This document shows positions 50,233 to 59,353 of a stretch of DNA of 64,000 bases, one piece after another. The number at the start of each line of letters is the position of its first letter. Position 1 is the first letter of the stretch. The DNA lies in the NCBI GenBank assembly GCA_044869805.1, contig JBIOXV010000055.1, forward strand, positions 62,001 to 126,000. Direction: 5' to 3'. Position numbers and translations under genes: made by a program. A model generated the notes under the pieces. The model was given only the letters and a program-made list of their open reading frames with translations. It searched no databases and had not been told where the DNA came from. This DNA is from CAWDVR01 sp044869805 (lineage in GTDB: Bacteria; Acidobacteriota; Thermoanaerobaculia; Multivoradales; SZUA-115).

Positions 50233-51717
50233 TCAAGGCGCCGTGCCGGTGGCGCCGAGCACGAACGGCGGTCGCTTCACGGAAGCCACGCACGAGGCGT
50301 CGAGGCCGTCCGCGCTGCCGCGCTCGATGAAGGTGGCGATCAGCTCCGGTACGCAGCCGGAGAAGGAGACGTTGTGCGCGGCGCCCGCCACCACCACGTG
50401 GCGCGGGTGGGAGAAGTGCCGGGCCATGACCTCGCCCCAGCGGGGCGGCGTGGCGGGGTCGAGCTCACCCGAGAGGATCAGCGCCGGGGGGCTCGCCGGC
50501 GGCGCGTCGAGCACCGACGGCGCGACCTCGCCACGCGGCCAGCCGGTGCACCAGCGCCGCCAGTCGTCGATCTCGGAGCGCCCGAGGAACGAGCCGACGC
50601 CGGCCGCGGCCACTTCCTCCTCGCTCAACCGGGGCAGGTCCTCGGTGCACAGCACCGAGAGGGTCTGCCCCAGGGCCATGGTGTCGACCGACCACGCCAG
50701 CCCCTGCTCCTGGAGGGCCAGGTAGGGCTCGAGGTTGCCGCCCGCCGCCTGATGTACCACGAACGGCACCAGGCTCTGGTGCGACGGCGTGTAGAGGAAG
50801 ACCCGCATCGCGCTGGCGAACGCCTGTCGGGTGACGGTCACCTGCCGCGCCTCGCCGGTCCGCGGGTGGCGCACCACCACCCGCGCCGGCTGCTCTTCGA
50901 GAGTCGAGAGGAGGGCCGCCAGCTCGTCGCCGAGCGCCGGGAACGCAGTGGCGCACGCCGGGTCGGCGGCGCAGTCGGCGAGCAGGCGGTCGAGCGCGCG
51001 CTGGCCGTCGGCCGGTGTCGAGAGCGGGAACTTCACTTCGAACGGGGCCGCGCCGTCGAGCACCACGCTGCGCAGCCGATCGCCGTACAGGCGGGCGTAG
51101 ACCAGAGCCGCGCGCGTGCCGTAGGAGCCGCCCCAGAGGTTGATGCGCTGGTAACTGAGCGCAGCGCGCACCTGGTCGAGGTCCGCCATCGCCGGCTCGG
51201 AGGCGTAGTGGCGCACGTCGGCCTGCTGGCGCTCGAGGCAGGCGGCGACGTCGAGTGCGAACGAGCCGCTCGCTACCGCGGCCAGCGGGTCCGCGGGCCG
51301 CGGGCACTCGAGCGGCCCGGAGTCCCCAGTGCCGCGCAGGTCGACCAGCACCACATCGCGCCGGCGCCGCACCTCGCCGAAGAACCGCTCGATCAGCCGT
51401 GCATAGGAGCGCGCACCCTGGCCCGGCCCGCCGGCAAGGAGGAACAGAGGGTCCGGTTCGGGCTCCCGGCGGCGGGCCGGCAGCACGGTGACGTGGATCG
51501 GGATCGTGCGGCCGCCCGCGTCACTGCGATCCTCCAGGACCTCGAGCACGCGGCAACGCACTTCCTCGGCAAGGCCCTCGAGGTGGCAGGGCGCGAGCGG
51601 CAACGCCGGCGCGGCCTGCGTTTCCGAGGCGTCCCCGGCGGCGAGGCTCGTGCAGTGTGCGAGGAGCAGGACGGGGGCGGCGAAGCGGCTGCGTTGAAAG
51701 GCCGAGGTGCGAGTCAT
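50233..51717 (-). CDS. Secreted alpha/beta hydrolase, tripeptidyl-aminopeptidase-like
   Basis: 494 residues from ATG 51717. Signal peptide (AAPVLLLAHCTSLAAG; not a lipobox). The peptidase fold: nucleophile in LWGGSYGTRAALVYARLYGDRLRSVVLDGAAP (G-G-S-Y-G), acid in ALILSGELDPATPPRWGEVMA, and His in VVVAGAAHNVSFSGCV. VTVLPARRREPEPDPLFLLAGGPGQGA begins the hydrolase region. This matches S33 tripeptidyl aminopeptidases that act on exported substrates. It is 16 nt upstream of the ABC operon on the same strand. Confidence 0.88.
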   Translation of the reverse strand: MTRTSAFQRSRFAAPVLLLAHCTSLAAGDASETQAAPALPLAPCHLEGLAEEVRCRVLEVLEDRSDAGGRTIPIHVTVLPARRREPEPDPLFLLAGGPGQGARSYARLIERFFGEVRRRRDVVLVDLRGTGDSGPLECPRPADPLAAVASGSFALDVAACLERQQADVRHYASEPAMADLDQVRAALSYQRINLWGGSYGTRAALVYARLYGDRLRSVVLDGAAPFEVKFPLSTPADGQRALDRLLADCAADPACATAFPALGDELAALLSTLEEQPARVVVRHPRTGEARQVTVTRQAFASAMRVFLYTPSHQSLVPFVVHQAAGGNLEPYLALQEQGLAWSVDTMALGQTLSVLCTEDLPRLSEEEVAAAGVGSFLGRSEIDDWRRWCTGWPRGEVAPSVLDAPPASPPALILSGELDPATPPRWGEVMARHFSHPRHVVVAGAAHNVSFSGCVPELIATFIERGSADGLDASCVASVKRPPFVLGATGTAP

Positions 51718-51877
51718 GCCGGGCTCCCTTCCGAGCGGCGGCTTCTGCACCGCCTCTCGTTGGAGGTAGTCCCGGCCGAAGGGAGAACCTTACAAGTCTG
51801 TCCGCCTTGACGGCCGGGGACCGCGCCCGTAAGCTGCCCGCTCCTTCGCTGACCGACCTCGCTGACCCGCCGCCGCA

Positions 51878-52591
51878 ATGGGATTCGTCAAGCTCCTCGC
51901 CAAGATGAAGCTGGTGCAGGTGCACCCGGAGGACGTCGAGGACGCGCCTGCGGAGAGCGTGGTGCCCGAGCGGAGAACCGTGCCGAGCAAAGAAGCGGCG
52001 GCCGTCGAGGAGCTGCTCCGCGATGTGCCGCCGGCCACGCTCGACGAGGCGGCACTCGCCGCAGCGCCGCCGGCCGCGGCCGGCTTCCCCGATTTCCCCG
52101 CGATCTACAAGGCAGCCGGCATCGCCGAGCCGGCGCACGGCTACTCGGCGCTCAAGGTGCTCGAGATGCTGCAGTCGCCGGAGCTCGCGAGCCTCGATGC
52201 CAAGGCCAAGGCGGCGGCGCTCGCCGGCTTCCTCAAGATGAACCCGGCCGGCGCGGTGGCGATCGCCGACGTGCTGCAGGACGCCGTGCGCCGCGACCAG
52301 GCGCTCGACCAGTTCGAGGAGTTCCTGCACCGCAAGCTGGTCGAGAAGCTGGCGCAGCTCGACGCCGACAACGCCCGCCTGCAGCAGGAGATCGACGAGC
52401 TCGCGCGCCGCCACCAGGAGGCGATGGCCGCCAACCGCCAGGCCGCGGCCGCCGAGCGCGAGCGCTTCGCGGAGTTCCAGCGCCGCAAGCAGGGCGAGGA
52501 GCGGAGGCTGTTCGAGGCCGTGTCGCCGTTCGTCGAGTCGAACCCCGTCTCTGTGGCGCCGGATCCGGGCACCTCGCCGAACACCGAATAG
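51878..52591 (+). CDS. Coiled-coil protein of unknown function
   Basis: 237 residues. After a charged N-terminus, FPDFPAIYKAAGIAEPAHGYSALKVLEMLQSPELASLDAKAKAAALAGFLKMNPAGAVAIADVL (segments) is a helical domain conserved in appearance but unrecognised; then a heptad-rich coiled coil (LVEKLAQLDADNARLQQEIDELARRHQEA, RERFAEFQRRKQGEERRLFEAV). There is no signal peptide or membrane helix. No Shine-Dalgarno is obvious; the start ATG is the first after the promoter gap. Confidence 0.7.
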   Translation: MGFVKLLAKMKLVQVHPEDVEDAPAESVVPERRTVPSKEAAAVEELLRDVPPATLDEAALAAAPPAAAGFPDFPAIYKAAGIAEPAHGYSALKVLEMLQSPELASLDAKAKAAALAGFLKMNPAGAVAIADVLQDAVRRDQALDQFEEFLHRKLVEKLAQLDADNARLQQEIDELARRHQEAMAANRQAAAAERERFAEFQRRKQGEERRLFEAVSPFVESNPVSVAPDPGTSPNTE

Positions 52592-52654
52592 GAGTCCTGA
52601 TAGTCTGCGAGGCTTTTTCAGAGCTTGCGGATGCATGATCATATCTTTCGACTA

Positions 52655-52683
52655 TTGACAGTCGCCGGAAATGCACATAGCCT
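52655..52683 (+). promoter_or_regulatory. Candidate promoter of the RTX-like gene
   Basis: Perfect -35 TTGACA (52655-52660); a 17-nt spacer leads to TAGCCT, a poor -10. An AAGGAGAG ribosome site lies just before ATG 52713. Confidence 0.4.
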
Positions 52684-52712
52684 TCTGGAATGGTCAACGA
52701 AAGGAGAGTGCG

Positions 52713-53288
52713 ATGACTGCCAAGCCTTGTCGCTCCGCTTGCCTCTGGGCCTTCTGCTTCCTGGCCTTCGCCGCCACCGTCCCCGCCTCGGCGCAGTGCG
52801 ATTTCCCGATCATCGACTGTGACTGCGACCAGACCATCAACGGCACCGTCAACGACGACACCCTCAACGGCTCCCCCACCCTCAACGACTGCATTTTCGG
52901 CTCGAGCGGCAACGACACGATCTTCGGCTTCGCGGGCGATGACTGCATCGATGGCGGCCCGGGCGACGACCCGAGCCTGAACGGCGGGGCGGACAACGAC
53001 TTCATCTCCGGTGCCGACGGCAGCGACAGCGCCAACGGCGGCGACGGTGCCGACCTCCTGGACGGCCTGGCGGGCGTCGACTTCCTGAACGGCTTCACCG
53101 GCGCGGACACGATCTTCGGCTTCACCGGCGACGACACCCTCGATGGGAGCAACGGCAACGACGTCCTGTGCGGTGAGGACGACGACGACAGCCTCATCGG
53201 CGGTCCGCACAACGTCGGCGGCGGGGACTACTGTGATGGCGGCCCCGGGTCCGACACCTTCGCGACCTGCGAGACCACTGTCAACTAG
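52713..53288 (+). CDS. Small secreted RTX-like calcium-binding repeat protein
   Basis: 191 residues from ATG 52713. Signal peptide (ACLWAFCFLAFAATVPASA). The mature part is a series of GGxGxDxxx-like nonapeptides with Cys: SGNDTIFGFAGDDCIDGGPGDDPSLNGGADNDFISGADGSDSANGGDGADLLDG (segments) and FTGDDTLDGSNGNDVLCGEDDDDSLIGG. Calcium-dependent folding outside the cell is expected. No type I secretion genes are nearby and the protein has an N-terminal signal instead. Confidence 0.85.
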   Translation: MTAKPCRSACLWAFCFLAFAATVPASAQCDFPIIDCDCDQTINGTVNDDTLNGSPTLNDCIFGSSGNDTIFGFAGDDCIDGGPGDDPSLNGGADNDFISGADGSDSANGGDGADLLDGLAGVDFLNGFTGADTIFGFTGDDTLDGSNGNDVLCGEDDDDSLIGGPHNVGGGDYCDGGPGSDTFATCETTVN

Positions 53289-53311
53289 CACCTGTCTTGA
53301 CCTGAACCGGT

Positions 53312-53347
53312 CCGAAAGCCGCCAGCGGCTGCCGCGGCGGCTCTCGG
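53312..53347 (+). terminator. Terminator-like hairpin after the RTX-like gene
   Basis: Arms CCGAAAGCCGCC and GGCGGCTCTCGG pair at 11 of 12 positions around a 12-nt loop, 24 nt after the stop codon. No U tract follows. Confidence 0.4.
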
Positions 53348-53383
53348 GTTCCGGCAGAAGGCGCCGAACGAGGAACGGTCTAC

Positions 53384-56300
53384 ATGCTCGCTCCCTTTCC
53401 GCCACAAGTCCTGGCCAGCTTGGCGATGGCCCTGCTCGCGGCCGGCGCCCCCTCCGACGGCCCGTGGGTGAGCGGCTCGGTGCTGGTACCGCCCGGCGCG
53501 AGAGCCGAGGTCGCCGTGGTCGAGCTGGTGCCGATCGTCCCCAACCTCGAGCTCGGCCGTCTCCAGCTCCAGGGCCAGGTACGCCCCGAACCCGTGTCGG
53601 CAGGCCGGCCGGGGCGCGACGGGAGGTTCTTGCTGCAGGCGCCGGAGAAGGGCCTCTACCGGCTGGTGGTACGAGCGCCCGGCGGCATCGCGGTGCAGGC
53701 CGGCCCCCTGGCCCTGGTCGACGACCTGGAGGTCGCCCCGGTCCTGCCGCCGCCCGACGCGGGGGTCGCGCTGGAGATCGTCGGCGCCGACGGGCGGCCC
53801 GTGGCCGGCGCCTGGGCACTGGTCGCCGGCGACGAGGCCGCCGGCAACGGATGGCGCCTCGACTTCCGCCTGGGAAAGGCTGGGCCCGACGGCCGCCTCA
53901 CCCTGCCCCGCAGGCCAGGCGAAGCCCTCGACCTCTCGGTCTTCGCGCCCGCGTACGGTGAGGTGCGCATGGAAGAGCTCGAAGGCGGCCGGGTCCGCAT
54001 GCCGGCGGCCGGGGCTCCGCGCCGGCTGACGGTCCAGGCCGAGGATGGGACGCCGCGAGCCGGGGTGCTCGTGCGCTACGGCGCCCGCTCCTGGCCCGCC
54101 GGCTCGAGCGGCGCGGACGGCACGGTCGAGGTCCCCGCCGCGACCGAACAGCCCAGGGATCTCCGCCTGGTGACGCCGGAAGGCATCCAGCAGGCCGTCG
54201 CGGGCGGTGCCGGCAAGGACGGCCCGTTCGTGGCTCGACTGTCGTCTGCGCAGCAGGTGATCGGGCGCGTCGTCGATGCGCGGACGGGCAAGCCGATCGC
54301 CGGAGCCCTCGCCTGGAACGATCGCGATCCTGGCGCCTATGTGAGCACCGACGAGTACGGGCGCTACCGCATGACCTTGGCGGCGGCGCAGGACTCGGTG
54401 CTCGAGGCGGTCGCCGCCGGCTACACCTCGGCGAAGGTCGAGCTGCGGCCCACGCAGGCGAGGCTGGGGCGAGCGCCCACGGTGGCGCTCGCGCGAGCGG
54501 CGACCGTCGCCGGCAGCGTGATGGCCGGAGGGCGGCCAGTCGCCGGAGCGGTGGTCGAGGCCGTGCCGAGGGCTGCCCGCGGCGAGCGGCTGCTCGACGC
54601 CGCGGCGAAGGTCGTCGACCGCGCCGCCACCGATCCTCAGGGCAGATTCCGCTTGCGCCGCCTCGAACCCCGGCAGGAGTACGAGCTGCGGGCGAGGAGC
54701 GACGGCTACTTCCCCGCTTCAGCCGAGGTCGCCGCCTTCGATCCGCCGGCAGAGGCGAGAGCTGTGCGGCTGGACCTGGTGGCGATCCGGTCCCTGGCCG
54801 GCCAGGTGGTCGACGAGGCGGGCCGCGCCCTGGCGGAGGTGGAGCTCGAGGTGCGGGGAGCGATGCGGGGAGGGCGGACTCCACCGCTCTTCGAAGCGCC
54901 CCGGCGCGAGGTGGAGGCGAGCGGCGCCGCCTCCCGGACGGACGCCCGGGGCCGCTTCCTCGTCGCCTCGCCGCCCGCCGCGGCGGTCGACACCCTCTTC
55001 CGCAAGCCCGGCTTCGCCCCCTTCTCCGCCCGCGGCGTCCGCATCCCTCCCGGCAGCGGGCCCTTCGACTTCGGCAAGGTGGTCCTCCGGCCGGGCGCCG
55101 GCCTGCGCGGCCGTGTGGTCGACGGCGCCGGCAAGCCGGTGCGGGGAGCAGAGGTCTTCCTCCTCGAAGAGGAGCCGCGCACGCCGCAGACCGCTGCCTT
55201 GGACGGACGCCCTTCCGTCATCACCTCCGCCGGCGGCGAGTTCGCGCTGAGCGACCTTCCGGTGGCGGCCCCCGTGCACCTCCTGGCTCGGGCCCCGGGC
55301 TACGCCGCAGCACTGGCGCGTGGCGTGAGGCCGCCGCTCGACCGGCCCCTGGTCATCCCCCTCGAGAAGGGGACCTCGCTTCGTGGCCGCGTCGTCGACG
55401 AGGCTCGCGCTCCTATCGCCGGCGCGACCGTCGAGGCGGTGTGGCAGCCGGTCCTGGCGAGCGATCCGGAGCGGCTGCCGGTCGGCATGCCGGCTTCCTT
55501 TCACGCCACCACCGGCCCCGCGGGGAGGTTCGAGATCTCGGGCCTGCCCGAGGGCCTGGTCTCGCTCGGCGCCCAGGCCCGCGGATACGTCGCTCGGGAG
55601 GGCCGGAAGCTCGAGCTGCCGCGGCCCGACGATGCGCCCGAGCTCGAGATCGTGCTCGAGATCGGGGCCACGCTGGCCGGCCGCATCGCGACCACCCGGG
55701 GAGAGCCCGTCGGCGAGGCCCGCGTGCGGGTCGGCGACGCCGGCGGGCTGAGCGACCCGGAGGGCCAATACCTGGTCGAGGGCGCCGCTCCCGGACGCCA
55801 GCGCGTCTGGGTCTTCCACCGCGACTATCGCCGCTTCGAGACCACCCACGTCCTGGGCCCGGACGACAACCTCCTGGACGTCGAGCTCGAGGCCGGCGTG
55901 GAGGTGAGCGGCCGGGTGCTCGACGAGCAGGCCCAGCCGGTCGCCGGAGCGCGGGTGGCCCTGCGCGCGCGCGACCGCCGCGAGCACAGCGCGCTGAGCG
56001 CGTCGGACGGCGCGTTCCACTTCGCCACCGTGCCGCGCGCCAGGTACCGGCTCGCCGCCGAGCGCGAGGGCTACGCGAGCTCGGCAGCGCCCGCGGAAGT
56101 CCTGGTCGAGACGGAGCCTGTGCGCGGGCTCGAGGTCACGCTCCGCAAGGGAGCGACGATCTCCGGCCGCATCCTCGGCCTCGAGCCCGAGGACCTGTCG
56201 CGGGTCGTCGTCGAGGCCTCGACCGCCCAGAGCTCCGCCCGGCGAGCGGAGATCGACGCCGAAGGTCGCTACCGCCTGGCGGGCCTGAACCCAGGTGACT

Positions 56301-57433
56301 GGACACTCCGCGGCAGCGTGGGATCCGGCGAGCGCCAGGTCGTGGTGCGTCAGCCCGTCCTTGCCGACGACCGCGAGCTCGAGTGCGATCTCGAGTTCGG
56401 CGGGCGGCTGCGGCTCTCCGGCCGCGTCTTCGTCGACGGCGAGCCGCTGGCCGACGCCTTCGTTTCGCTTCGTGGCCAGCGCTTCAGCACGGAGCGCGGC
56501 CGGCGCTCGGCGTTCGACGGCAGCTTCGTGGTCGACGACCTGGCGCCGGACACCTACGTGCTGGGCGTGTCGCACGCCGAGCGGCTCCTCACCCACAACC
56601 AGACGCTCGACCTCGCCGAAGACCGCGAGATCGAGGTCCACCTGCGGCCGACGGCCGTGCGCGGCCAGGTGCGGAGCGCCGAGAACGGCGCACCGGTGGG
56701 CGGGGCGCGGGTGTCGCTGCGCCACCTGCCGACGGCGGAGACGCCGGAGTTCCTGGTCACCGGCTTCGCCGGCGCGGACGGCCGCTTCGACTACCCGCGG
56801 GTGCTCCCCGGCACCTACCGGGTCGAGGTCACGGCCGACGGCTTCGCCCGCCAGGATCAGCCGCTGGTGGTCGCGGCCGGCGATGCTCCCGAGCTCGACC
56901 TGCTGCTCGACCGCTCGGCCGGCCTCGAGCTCGAGGTGCGCCTGGCCGACGGCAGTCCGGCCCGCTCAGTCCACCTGCTGGCCCAGGACGCGGCGGGCCG
57001 GCTCGGTGCCGCCGTGACCCTCGCCGCGGACGCCAACGGCCGCGCCAAGCTGTCCACGCTGGCCCCGGGAGCCTGGACCCTCTACGTCAGCTCCAGCGCA
57101 GCCGCCCTGGCGTCGGTCTCGGTCGAGGTCCCGGGCCCTCCCGTGGCGCTCACGCTCCCTCCCGGCGGCCGCCTCGCGGTCCGTGTCCCGGCCCTGCTGC
57201 TCGCGGGCCGCTCCGCCACGCTTCGCCTGACCTCGGCCGCGGGGGCACCGCTCTACGTGCTCGAGCCCGGAGGCGCCCTGCGCGGCGACTGGGTGCTGGC
57301 CGCCGGCCAGGGCACGGTCGCTGGCCTGCCCGAGGGGCCGTGCGTGGCGCACGTGGAATCCTCGGACGGGCGCCGTTGGGCCGCGCCCTGTGCCGTGGTC
57401 GGTGGCCAGGAAAGCGCGGTAGTGCTGGAGTGA
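53384..57433 (+). CDS. Giant secreted protein of carboxypeptidase-regulatory-like (CarboxypepD_reg) repeats
   Basis: 1349 residues. Short signal-like N-terminus (LASLAMALLAAGAPSDG). The body is a chain of about 12 beta-sandwich modules of ~85-100 residues, each with the pattern G-R-V-V-D-x-x-G-x-P-V-x-G-A-x-V...G-x-F-x-x-x-x-L...Y-x-L-x-A-x-x-x-G-Y, for example GRVVDARTGKPIAGALAW, GQVVDEAGRALAEVELEV, GRVVDGAGKPVRGAEVFL and GRVLDEQAQPVAGARVAL. The C-terminal ~200 residues are beta-rich without a clear module. It is probably an exported adhesive or scaffold protein. No anchor is visible. Confidence 0.85.
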   Translation: MLAPFPPQVLASLAMALLAAGAPSDGPWVSGSVLVPPGARAEVAVVELVPIVPNLELGRLQLQGQVRPEPVSAGRPGRDGRFLLQAPEKGLYRLVVRAPGGIAVQAGPLALVDDLEVAPVLPPPDAGVALEIVGADGRPVAGAWALVAGDEAAGNGWRLDFRLGKAGPDGRLTLPRRPGEALDLSVFAPAYGEVRMEELEGGRVRMPAAGAPRRLTVQAEDGTPRAGVLVRYGARSWPAGSSGADGTVEVPAATEQPRDLRLVTPEGIQQAVAGGAGKDGPFVARLSSAQQVIGRVVDARTGKPIAGALAWNDRDPGAYVSTDEYGRYRMTLAAAQDSVLEAVAAGYTSAKVELRPTQARLGRAPTVALARAATVAGSVMAGGRPVAGAVVEAVPRAARGERLLDAAAKVVDRAATDPQGRFRLRRLEPRQEYELRARSDGYFPASAEVAAFDPPAEARAVRLDLVAIRSLAGQVVDEAGRALAEVELEVRGAMRGGRTPPLFEAPRREVEASGAASRTDARGRFLVASPPAAAVDTLFRKPGFAPFSARGVRIPPGSGPFDFGKVVLRPGAGLRGRVVDGAGKPVRGAEVFLLEEEPRTPQTAALDGRPSVITSAGGEFALSDLPVAAPVHLLARAPGYAAALARGVRPPLDRPLVIPLEKGTSLRGRVVDEARAPIAGATVEAVWQPVLASDPERLPVGMPASFHATTGPAGRFEISGLPEGLVSLGAQARGYVAREGRKLELPRPDDAPELEIVLEIGATLAGRIATTRGEPVGEARVRVGDAGGLSDPEGQYLVEGAAPGRQRVWVFHRDYRRFETTHVLGPDDNLLDVELEAGVEVSGRVLDEQAQPVAGARVALRARDRREHSALSASDGAFHFATVPRARYRLAAEREGYASSAAPAEVLVETEPVRGLEVTLRKGATISGRILGLEPEDLSRVVVEASTAQSSARRAEIDAEGRYRLAGLNPGDWTLRGSVGSGERQVVVRQPVLADDRELECDLEFGGRLRLSGRVFVDGEPLADAFVSLRGQRFSTERGRRSAFDGSFVVDDLAPDTYVLGVSHAERLLTHNQTLDLAEDREIEVHLRPTAVRGQVRSAENGAPVGGARVSLRHLPTAETPEFLVTGFAGADGRFDYPRVLPGTYRVEVTADGFARQDQPLVVAAGDAPELDLLLDRSAGLELEVRLADGSPARSVHLLAQDAAGRLGAAVTLAADANGRAKLSTLAPGAWTLYVSSSAAALASVSVEVPGPPVALTLPPGGRLAVRVPALLLAGRSATLRLTSAAGAPLYVLEPGGALRGDWVLAAGQGTVAGLPEGPCVAHVESSDGRRWAAPCAVVGGQESAVVLE

Positions 57434-57455
57434 TCCTCGCGGCCGCCCGCCGCGG

Positions 57456-59333
57456 CTAGGGAACGATCACTGCCGACCACGCCGAAGTGTCGCCGGTTTC
57501 GAAGCCGTCGGCGAAGATCGCGTTGAACGGCGTGTCGCTCGACCACTCCGGCCCAGGCGGCGAGCCCCCGAAGTTCCGCGTGCCGTTCGAAGGCCCGCCG
57601 GCGGCGCCCGAGGTGTCGCCGACCACGGTGCCCGCCGCTTCGTCGAAGTGGTAGAGCGCGGCGGTCGAGGCGTCGGTGGCGAACGGCGTGGCGGATGGAG
57701 CGAACGTCGACGTGTAGCGCCGCACGGTGGAGATCCTGAACTCGTCGATCCAGCCGCTGAAGGAAGGGTACTGGGCACCGGCGTCGTGCTTCTCGGCGCC
57801 GATCACCAGGAAGGGGTCGTCCTCGGCGCCGCTCCGGCCGTCGCGGTAGGAGAGGTTTCCCTCGGGGCCGTCCGCGGAGCCGTCGAGCGCCCCGTCGAGC
57901 CACACCTCGAGGCGGCCGTCCGACAGCCGCCGGGTGAGGGCCAGGTGGTGCCAGGCCCCGTCGGCGAGATCCGTCGCGCCGCAGGCGGTCACCCCGCTGG
58001 CGCCGCTCGCGACCCCGAACATCGCGCGGCCCTCGGAGAGCGAGACTCCCCAGTCGCCGAAATCACCGTTGCCGAACACATCGCGGTCGAGGAAGATGTT
58101 GCCGTGGATCCAGTCGTCGTTGGCGCCGGTGCAGGGCCAGTCGGCATCGTTGGCACCGGGCTGCATCTTGATCCACAGCTCGACGGTGAAGTCCCCGACA
58201 CCGATGTCCACTGGCCGCGCCGGCGCATCGAGCGGGATCTTCACCCGGTCGAGCTCCGGCGCCGCGACGCCGTTGCCGTGAAAGCGCAGCGAGGTGCCGG
58301 CGACGAAGCTCTCGGCGTACTGCGCGAGCGGCCCGATCTGGCCCGCGAGCGTGTCCGAGCCGCCGTATGCAAGCCCGGCGTTGGCCAGGATCTCCGCCTC
58401 GGAGAACAGCGGCGCTCCGGCGTCGAAAGCGCGGTTGAACGCGGTGGCGAAGGCGTTCGCCCAGATCCCCTGGAGGACCGTGTTGGGGTGGATGCCGTCG
58501 TCCACCCAGGCGGCCGAGGGCACGGTGCCGGAGGTTGTGTCGCGGCCGTCGAGGTCGATCGCCACGTTGCCCACCAACAGGCTCGGCCGCGGCGCGGTGG
58601 CAGGCCCGAACAAGGTGCGGTTCAGGGCGTAGAGGTCGAGGAAGCCGATGCGCCACTCCTGCGCCAGGCCGCGCGCCGTGTCCCGCATCTCCGCGAGCGC
58701 GGCGGCCACGCGCTCACGCCCCACCGGGTCCGTGAAGCTCCCTTCCGAAATATAAGGCATGGCCGAGAAGTCGAGGATGCTGGCCAGCACCAGCTTGACG
58801 CCGGTGGGCTTGAGCTCGGCGAGCATGGTCTCGAGGTTGGCGGCGCGGCCGGCGATCCAGGCATCGATCTGCGACGCGTTCCAGGAACCGTCGTAGATCG
58901 AGGCATAGGCCCCGGCCCAGGGAGAGAAGTCGTTGCCGCCGAGGTAGATCGCGGCATGGCTGACTCCCCTTTCGCGCGCTCCCGCGGCGAGGCCGGTGTG
59001 GGCGCCCGCCGCCAGCGAGCCGTCGCTGGTGATGCCGTAGCGCGCCCAGTTGTCCTCGTAGCCGGTGCGCCGCGGCTCGCCCCAGGTGCCGCCGGGCTGG
59101 CCGGCGGCGGTCGGGCCGAGGGTGAGGCCCTGCTCCTCCGCCAGCAGCTCGGTCCACGAGCGGGCATAGTCGTAGGACTCCTCGGCGTACTCGTCGGTCA
59201 GGCTGTCGCCGATCGCGCCGAGGCGGGCGATCGGCTGGGCCTTCAGCGTCCCGGCCGCGAGCGACGCCAGGGCCAGCGCCGCGCTCAGCGACGAGGCGAA
59301 GAAGGGCGTCGCGAGATTTCGGGCCCGCACCAC
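57456..59333 (-). CDS. GDSL/SGNH lipase fused to a LamG-type domain with C-terminal DGFETGDT..WS motif
   Basis: 625 residues from GTG 59333 (GTG 59375 would overlap the upstream gene by 22 nt). Signal peptide LATPFFASSLSAALALASLAAG. SGNH hydrolase: block I IGDSLTDEY, block III GGNDFS, and block V DDGIHPN. About 370-590 is a concanavalin A-like LamG domain (FTVELWIKMQPGAND, DGAWHHLALTRRLSDGRLEVWLDGALDG, FSGWIDEFRISTVRRY), which usually binds carbohydrate. The last 20 residues end IFADGFETGDTSAWSAVIVP, shared with the neighbouring protein. Possible esterase on surface polysaccharide. Confidence 0.85.
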   Translation of the reverse strand: MVRARNLATPFFASSLSAALALASLAAGTLKAQPIARLGAIGDSLTDEYAEESYDYARSWTELLAEEQGLTLGPTAAGQPGGTWGEPRRTGYEDNWARYGITSDGSLAAGAHTGLAAGARERGVSHAAIYLGGNDFSPWAGAYASIYDGSWNASQIDAWIAGRAANLETMLAELKPTGVKLVLASILDFSAMPYISEGSFTDPVGRERVAAALAEMRDTARGLAQEWRIGFLDLYALNRTLFGPATAPRPSLLVGNVAIDLDGRDTTSGTVPSAAWVDDGIHPNTVLQGIWANAFATAFNRAFDAGAPLFSEAEILANAGLAYGGSDTLAGQIGPLAQYAESFVAGTSLRFHGNGVAAPELDRVKIPLDAPARPVDIGVGDFTVELWIKMQPGANDADWPCTGANDDWIHGNIFLDRDVFGNGDFGDWGVSLSEGRAMFGVASGASGVTACGATDLADGAWHHLALTRRLSDGRLEVWLDGALDGSADGPEGNLSYRDGRSGAEDDPFLVIGAEKHDAGAQYPSFSGWIDEFRISTVRRYTSTFAPSATPFATDASTAALYHFDEAAGTVVGDTSGAAGGPSNGTRNFGGSPPGPEWSSDTPFNAIFADGFETGDTSAWSAVIVP

Positions 59334-59353
59334 CCGGCCCGCTCGCGGGGCTT

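Noticed and set aside
57434..57455. GC-rich inverted sequence between convergent genes
   Set aside because: Too short and imperfect to call a terminator with confidence.
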